Source of the DNA: Mesorhizobium sp. CU3
GTDB taxonomy: Bacteria > Pseudomonadota > Alphaproteobacteria > Rhizobiales > Rhizobiaceae
Assembly: GCF_006442965.1 (NCBI RefSeq)
Contig: NZ_VFWX01000022.1
Location: 60,905 to 124,904, forward strand
Direction of reading: 5' to 3'
Length of the DNA stretch: 64,000 nucleotides
Shown: piece by piece, positions 59,546-64,000 of the stretch
Position numbering within the stretch: position 1 is the first letter of the stretch
Layout of the letters: each line of letters starts with the position of its first letter
Program-made: the position numbers and the translations under genes
The notes under the pieces: generated by a model
The model's input: only the letters and a program-made list of their open reading frames with translations
Databases searched by the model: none
What the model was told of the DNA's origin: nothing

Positions 59546-60103
59546 GTGACGGTTGCCGTATCTCCGGATGGGCTTCCCGCGCTGGTGCTGAATGCGGACT
59601 ACCGTCCGCTCAGCTATTACCCCTTGTCGCTCTGGTCGTGGCAGGACGCCATCAAGGCGGTGTTCCTCGACCGGGTCAACATCGTCGCCGAATATGAGCA
59701 CGCCGTTTCCTCGCCGACCTTCTCGATGAAGCTGCCCAGCGTGGTCAGCCTCAAGGCCTATGTGAAGCCGTCCAGGCATCCCGCCTTCACGCGCTTCAAC
59801 GTCTTCCTGCGCGACCGTTTCCAATGCCAATATTGCGGCACGCCGGAGGATTTGACCTTCGACCACGTCGTCCCGCGCCATCGCGGCGGCGCGACGACCT
59901 GGGAGAATGTCGTCGCCGCCTGCTCGCCCTGTAATCTCAGGAAAGGCGGCATGATGCCGGCGCAGGCCAAGATGTGGCCGCTGCAGAAACCCTACCAGCC
60001 GACAGTGCATGATTTGCACAACAACGGCCGCCTGTTCCCACCCAACCATCTGCATGAAAGCTGGATGGATTATCTGTACTGGGATGTCGAACTCGAACCT
60101 TAG
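59546..60103 (+). CDS. HNH endonuclease
   Basis: A 185-residue HNH protein. The C-x-x-C...C-x-x-C metal clamp is CQYCGTPEDLTFDHVVPRHRGGATTWENVVAACSPCNLRKGG (about residues 95-136), with the catalytic DHV and the N-terminal asparagine region. The DNA target is unknown. Start GTG 59546 is preceded by AAGGAGG eight bases upstream, and the longer open frame is rejected. Its TAG stop forms the start of a family B repeat. Confidence 0.87.
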   Translation: MTVAVSPDGLPALVLNADYRPLSYYPLSLWSWQDAIKAVFLDRVNIVAEYEHAVSSPTFSMKLPSVVSLKAYVKPSRHPAFTRFNVFLRDRFQCQYCGTPEDLTFDHVVPRHRGGATTWENVVAACSPCNLRKGGMMPAQAKMWPLQKPYQPTVHDLHNNGRLFPPNHLHESWMDYLYWDVELEP

Positions 60104-60242
60104 AGTTCGGCAGAAATCCGCGAGCCCGGCCGTCTGCCGCAGCTTTCTGCGCTTCGGGTGCTCACGTACTTAAGTACGCTCCGCTCCGGTTCTCGAAAGC
60201 CGCGCCAGCCGATCCGGGCTGACGAATTTCTGGACGAACTCT
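60101..60242. repeat. Intergenic inverted-end element, family B (copy 4)
   Basis: TAGAGTTCG at the left is inverted by CGAACTCT at the right, with AGCCCGG facing CCGGGCT inside. The core carries GTGCTCACGTACTTAAGTACGCTCCGCTCCGG. The left end is the stop codon of the HNH gene. Confidence 0.83.
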
Positions 60243-60264
60243 GCGCCGTGCCGATCGATGGGGC

Positions 60265-60783
60265 TTAATCCCGCGCCAGCGCGCTGCGGAAGGCGACGGC
60301 GGCGAGTACGAGGCTGGCGATGGCGTTCCAGCCGGCGAGCGACAACCCGAGGATGCGAAGTGCCGCCTTGTCGCAGGAGGGCGGGACGAATTTGTCGAGC
60401 GCGTCGAGCACGCCCTTGCCGCCGGTGTCGACCGGGCCGGCGCCCGCCGTGCAGTCGGTCGGGCCGGCCCACCACTTCCATTCGACGCCGGAATGATAGA
60501 CGCCGAGATAGAGGCCGTAGAGCATCAACAGCCCGCCGATCGCCAGCAGGCCGCGCGTGATCCAGGCCGGCGCGCGCAGCATCGAGGCGATCACCGCCAG
60601 CACCATCAGCGGCACGCCTATGTAATAGGGCGTGCGCTGCTCAAGGCAGAGATGGCAGGGGATGTAGCCGCCGATATACTGGAAGGCTAGCGCCGAGCCG
60701 ACGGTCGCCGCCATGGCGACGGCAAGAAACAGCGCGGCCCGCGTGTGCTGGCGTCCGGCTTCGGCATTCATGGTGGCTGTCAT
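60265..60783 (-). CDS. dsbB: Disulfide bond formation protein DsbB family
   Basis: A 172-residue protein with four membrane helices. The first periplasmic cysteine pair is CHLC (about residues 43-46, after YIGGYIP), and the second pair is in TDCTAG and PPSCDK (about residues 110 and 136). DsbB passes electrons from DsbA to quinone. The arrangement is that of the alphaproteobacterial DsbB homologues. A start at ATG 60771 is an alternative. It precedes the YqaA gene's stop by 24 bases. Confidence 0.87.
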   Translation of the reverse strand: MTATMNAEAGRQHTRAALFLAVAMAATVGSALAFQYIGGYIPCHLCLEQRTPYYIGVPLMVLAVIASMLRAPAWITRGLLAIGGLLMLYGLYLGVYHSGVEWKWWAGPTDCTAGAGPVDTGGKGVLDALDKFVPPSCDKAALRILGLSLAGWNAIASLVLAAVAFRSALARD

Positions 60784-60807
60784 CGGTCGGGTCCGTTTGT
60801 CGCGCTG

Positions 60808-61398
60808 CTATCCGTGCGCGTATCTGGCGAGGATATAGAGCAAAATAAGGGCGACAGCGCCGGCGCCGACGATCAATCCCAGGCGTTTTTCGATGAACTC
60901 CTTGATCTCTACGCCATAGCGGCGCAGCAGCCAGGCCAGCAGCAGGAAACGCGCGCCGCGCGCCACGATCGCCAGCCCGATGAAAAGCAGAAGATTGACG
61001 CCGATGACGCCGGAGAGGATCGTCACCACCTTGATCGGCGGCAAATGGGCGGCGCCCGAGGTGACCAGCATCAGGATGATGAAGCCGATGCCCGACGAGG
61101 CCCGCATCGCCTCGAACTCGTCATACTTGCCATAGAATTCGAGCACCGGCTTGGCGATCGCCTCATAGGCATAGTGGCCGATGAACCAGCCGAAGACGCC
61201 GCCCAGAACCGAGGCGATCGTGGCGACCAGCGCGTAGCGGTAGGCCCGTTCCGGCTTGGACAGCGCCATGGGCAGAAACAGCACGTCGGCCGGCACCAGG
61301 AAGACGGAGCTTTCGACGAAGGCGATGAAAGCCAGCCACCATTCGGCGGATTTGCGCGCCGCCAGCGACAGCGTCCAGTCGTAAAGTCCGCGAAGCAT
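60808..61398 (-). CDS. YqaA/DedA-like membrane protein
   Basis: A 196-residue polytopic protein of the YqaA/SNARE-associated group. Marks are WLAFIAFVESSVFLVPADVLFLPMAL, YALVATIASVLGGVFGWFIGHY and the C-terminal IGLAIVARGARFLLLAWLLRRYG, which is the DedA-type glycine-arginine region. The function is unknown (possible lipid or membrane-homeostasis role). The start ATG 61398 has TTAGGAGAG upstream. The dsbB gene follows in the same direction. Confidence 0.87.
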   Translation of the reverse strand: MLRGLYDWTLSLAARKSAEWWLAFIAFVESSVFLVPADVLFLPMALSKPERAYRYALVATIASVLGGVFGWFIGHYAYEAIAKPVLEFYGKYDEFEAMRASSGIGFIILMLVTSGAAHLPPIKVVTILSGVIGVNLLLFIGLAIVARGARFLLLAWLLRRYGVEIKEFIEKRLGLIVGAGAVALILLYILARYAHG

Positions 61399-61575
61399 CG
61401 GCTCTCCTAATGTGGTTCCGGAACGGCGGAGCCGTTTTCGGCCACCCGCATCACCGAAACAAGGACCTAAAGCGCCGCAGCCGTGCTTTTCGGCCGAAGA
61501 GCTTGAACTTTCATCTCTCTAGAAAGATTTTTTGCACTGCACAATGGCGGCGCCAGGCTGAAAGCGAGCGAAGAA

Positions 61576-61660
61576 TGGTGCCCCTAGCCGGGATCGAACC
61601 AGCACTCCTTGCGGAACTCGATTTTGAGTCGAGCGCGTCTACCAATTCCGCCATAGGGGC
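61576..61660 (-). tRNA. tRNA-Leu (anticodon CAA)
   Basis: Read leftward, GCCCCTA opens the acceptor stem and TAGGGGC closes it, followed by ACCA encoded in the DNA. The D arm is GCGGAATTGGTAGACGC, the anticodon arm is CTCGA-CTCAAAA-TCGAG with CAA at the anticodon, the variable arm is long (type II), and the T arm is GCTGGTTCGATCCCGGC. It reads leucine UUG codons. The length is 85 bases with CCA. Confidence 0.97.
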
Positions 61661-61850
61661 TCAGGCCGGGCGGCCTGGATGGGCGCGGACTATACGGGCG
61701 CAGGGGTGTTCGTCAACTGGGCCGTTGATGATTTGGCGATGCCGGCCGCGAAGGGACCGCGCCTGGTCTTCCCAAGCTTCGGGTGGCAGGCCACCCTAAA
61801 TCCTGGAAGATTTGGCGCGGGCCGACGACTGCCGGCCCGCGCCCTTGCGA

Positions 61851-62531
61851 TCACAGCGAATGCTTATAGCCGATCGCGATGTTCCATTTGTCGCCGGCGA
61901 GATCGTCGTAAGGGGCGGACGTCGTGTCGGTCTTCTTCCACGAATAGCCGACGCTGGCGTAGACGGCGTTGGTGGAATCGATGTTGTAGGTCACGCCGGT
62001 GGCCAGCTTCGGCGTTTCCCAGGTGGTGTTGAAGGCGTTGCGGTAGCGGAAGTTGAAGACGTTCCACGTCCACTGCTTGGTCAGCTTCCAGTCGCCCGCC
62101 AGATAAAGCGCATAGTAGGGGACGCTGGCGTTGGCGTCCGCATCCTTGATGATGCCCGTGTCTTTCCAGGTGTAGCCGAGAGCAACGCTGGGGGTCAGCG
62201 TAAAGGCGTCCGTCAGCTTGATCTTATAGCCGACGCTCGCCTCGCCGTAATATTGCGACTTGCCGCCGGTCTTCAAGGTCGGCTGGATGAACACCCCGCC
62301 GACGAAATTGTCGTCGAAATTATGCGAGACGCTGAACTTGAAGTAGGTGTCGGCAAGCGATCGGGCTTTGTTGCTGCCATTGTCGATGGCGTAGAATTCG
62401 GGGCTGCCCTCGATCCCCAGGGTCCAGGTCGGCGCCGCCGGCGGCGGCGCTTCGACCAGATCGGCGGCAAAGCCGGATGAGGCCATGGACAGGCAGATGC
62501 CCAATGGCGCGATGATGGCACGAAAAAGCAT
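61851..62531 (-). CDS. Outer-membrane beta-barrel protein
   Basis: A 226-residue protein. The signal peptide ends near ASSGFAADL (residues 1-23), followed by repeated alternating hydrophobic strands with aromatic belts (for example TYFKFSVSHNF, QYYGEASVGYKI, FTLTPSVALGYTW, AVYASVGYSWKK) and a C-terminal aromatic/strand end (NIAIGYKHSL). This looks like a small outer-membrane barrel; the name and channel activity are unknown. The start ATG 62531 has GAGGAAAG upstream. Its stop is about 190 bases beyond the tRNA-Leu gene. Confidence 0.78.
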   Translation of the reverse strand: MLFRAIIAPLGICLSMASSGFAADLVEAPPPAAPTWTLGIEGSPEFYAIDNGSNKARSLADTYFKFSVSHNFDDNFVGGVFIQPTLKTGGKSQYYGEASVGYKIKLTDAFTLTPSVALGYTWKDTGIIKDADANASVPYYALYLAGDWKLTKQWTWNVFNFRYRNAFNTTWETPKLATGVTYNIDSTNAVYASVGYSWKKTDTTSAPYDDLAGDKWNIAIGYKHSL

Positions 62532-62734
62532 GGTCTTTCCTCGATGTCGGAGGTGGCGGGAGATGTGCCGGAGAAGCGGCGAGGAATCCGCTAGGCGCGC
62601 CAGATTTCAGTTATGTGACGGTGTGCCATTTGTGCAATCACGACGGCTTCACGAAGTCGGGATCGTCGGGAATATTGCCTTGGCGACGTCGATGAGCGCC
62701 CTGGCCGGTCGACAGCGCAGCCGCTATTTCGACG

Positions 62735-63895
62735 CTACCGCATGTTCCCCGTATGCCCTTGCGAGTACCTGCCGGGCTGCGGCCAGACCGTTAGCCCGTG
62801 TGGCTCGACGCCGACGCGGATCTTCGTCACCGCGCCTGAGGTCGTGTCGATCATATAGACCTCGCTGTCGAAGCGGCCGGAGAGCCACAGTTGCTTGCCG
62901 TCGGCGCTGACATTGCCCATGTCGGGGCTGCCGCCGCCGGGGATCGGCCATTGCGCGACGACCGAGCGCGTGGCGAAGTCGATCACCGTGACACTGCCCG
63001 GACCCTTGGCCTTGCCCTGCTCCATTTTGTGCGAGCCGCGGTTGGAGACATAGAGCCGCTTGCCGTCGCGGCTGACGACGAAACCATGCGTGCCGATGCC
63101 GGTCGGGATGAAGCCGATTTCGCGAAGACTGTCGCCGTCGACGAGGAAGACGCCGTCATTCATCATGTCGGCGACGTAGAAGACCTTGCCGTCGGGCGAA
63201 AGGCGGATGTCCTGCGGCATGCCCATCTTCGAGAAATCGAGATGGCCGAGCACCTTCTGGTTCTTCAGATCGATCTTGGCCAGGCCGCCGTCACCATATT
63301 CGCAGGTGAACAGCGCATAGGCGCCGTCGACGGAGAAATCGGCGTGGTTGATGCCGGGGCAGGTCGGTGTCGGCAGGCTCGATTTCAGCGCCATTGTGTG
63401 GGGATCGCGGAAATCGAGCTGCTTCATCGCCTCGTCGACGACGATCGCGGCGCTGCCGTCCGGCATGAAATAGAGATTGTAGGGATCGTCGACCGGGATC
63501 TGCTGGCCGGGTTTGGCCGTCATCGGGTCGACCGGCGTCAGGCTGCCGTTCTTGCCGGTGCCGTTGTTGGCGACCCAAAGCGTCTTCAGGTCCCAGGAGG
63601 GCACGACATGCTGCGGCTTGCTGCCGACATTGAAGCGGCCGACTTCCTTGAGCGTCATGGTGTCGATCACCGAGACGCTGTTGGAAGACCGGTTGGGCAC
63701 GTAGACGCGCGGCAACGCGCCGGTCGTCACCGGGCTGAGGTGGCCGACGCCGGTGTGGCTATAGATGTTGACGGCGGGTGGCGGCGGCGCGCTGCAATCC
63801 TCGGGGCACGTATCGGCCCGGGCTTGGGCAGACGAGAGCGCGAGCAGCACGAAGGCCGCACGGAAACTGGTGTGACGCAATAATCTTCTGATCAT
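62735..63895 (-). CDS. YncE-like beta-propeller protein (periplasmic)
   Basis: A 386-residue protein with a signal peptide (ATG 63895, ending near AQARADT) and a seven-bladed YVTN-type beta-propeller. Blade repeats include RVYVPNRSSNSVSVIDTMTLKEVGRFNVGSKPQHV, KTLWVANNGTGKNG and GKRLYVSNRGSHKM. Such proteins sometimes interact with redox or metal systems, but no catalytic residue is evident. The short N-terminus carries an early cysteine pair (TCPEDCSAPP). A longer upstream ATG (63943) was not preferred because it would bury the signal peptide. Confidence 0.8.
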   Translation of the reverse strand: MIRRLLRHTSFRAAFVLLALSSAQARADTCPEDCSAPPPPAVNIYSHTGVGHLSPVTTGALPRVYVPNRSSNSVSVIDTMTLKEVGRFNVGSKPQHVVPSWDLKTLWVANNGTGKNGSLTPVDPMTAKPGQQIPVDDPYNLYFMPDGSAAIVVDEAMKQLDFRDPHTMALKSSLPTPTCPGINHADFSVDGAYALFTCEYGDGGLAKIDLKNQKVLGHLDFSKMGMPQDIRLSPDGKVFYVADMMNDGVFLVDGDSLREIGFIPTGIGTHGFVVSRDGKRLYVSNRGSHKMEQGKAKGPGSVTVIDFATRSVVAQWPIPGGGSPDMGNVSADGKQLWLSGRFDSEVYMIDTTSGAVTKIRVGVEPHGLTVWPQPGRYSQGHTGNMR

Positions 63896-64000
63896 CTGGA
63901 TGGCTTGTAGAAAGGCCGGCCGAAATTGCCGTTCGGTCCCCATAGCTTGAGTTTTGCGGCCGATCTAGAGCGGTTAGCCCGTTCACGGAAACCGCGCACC

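Noticed and set aside
63944..64000. Possible start of another repeat (CTAGAGCGG, then TTCACGGAAAC) at the right edge
   Set aside because: The window ends before the other arm would appear, and no second copy was found in this sequence, so it cannot be confirmed.

Overview
The window is GC-rich, gene-dense alphaproteobacterial chromosome, most likely from a Mesorhizobium-type member of the Rhizobiales. This rests on four things: characteristic alphaproteobacterial families (DUF1194, DUF2125, the TIGR02302-type low-complexity protein, a CpdR-like regulator, the NrsF/SigF pair, a SAM-II riboswitch), rhizobial gene neighbourhoods (argH-lipoprotein-lysA, divergent tlpA; hisC-tyrC beside metX-metW), several families of short palindromic intergenic repeats, and a CtrA-type box. 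No insertion sequence, prophage, integrase or CRISPR array was seen. The taxonomic call is from family recognition, not from a search.

Layout. 0.1-3.9 kb: end of an unidentified gene, an exporter, a lysoplasmalogenase-like protein, a cupin, gloB and a methyltransferase. 4-10.1 kb: a BacA/YddA-type ABC protein, a DUF1194 protein, two family-2 glycosyltransferases, a DUF1330 protein and a sulfotransferase, which looks like an accessory cell-surface segment. 10.1-18.9 kb: the metX-metW operon behind a SAM-II riboswitch with its own terminator, divergent hisC-tyrC, a PfkB kinase with DUF2125, a ChaC-like protein, an aldo/keto reductase and a LysE exporter. 18.9-26.8 kb: plsC, a LysR/flavin-protein pair, a YdcF protein, ftsX-ftsE, hpt, a cpdR-like regulator and an EamA exporter. 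26.8-27.1 kb: a non-coding cluster of hairpins plus a candidate small RNA. 27.2-37.1 kb: a LysR regulator, a VOC protein, then the leftward cluster argH, lipoprotein, lysA, Thr/Ser dehydratase and TIGR02302 protein, a TlpA-like thioredoxin and an EEP-family phosphatase. 37.3-46.4 kb: ugpB-A-E-C with a metallophosphoesterase, converging on an Fe(III)-type ABC transporter. 46.6-49.9 kb: an ECF sigma factor with its NrsF anti-sigma partner and a PAS-GGDEF diguanylate cyclase. 50-55.4 kb: etfB-etfA-3-hydroxybutyryl-CoA dehydrogenase, a rhomboid protease, cobalamin adenosyltransferase, a HIG1-like protein and an SDR. 55.5-63.9 kb: a YihY protein, an EamA exporter, a small membrane protein, gluQ, an AlkA-like glycosylase, an HNH endonuclease, dsbB, a YqaA protein, tRNA-Leu(CAA), an outer-membrane protein and a YncE-like beta-propeller.

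The genes are mainly core metabolism, transport and envelope functions. The strongest regulatory readings are the SAM-II riboswitch, in which an aptamer segment has the same sequence as one arm of the downstream terminator; a GTAACA-N16-CGAA sigma-F-like promoter just ahead of the sigma gene; a TTAA-N7-TTAA box ahead of ftsE; a leftward small RNA with a GNRA-capped hairpin and intrinsic terminator; and repeat elements whose inverted termini contain the stop codons of the neighbouring genes.
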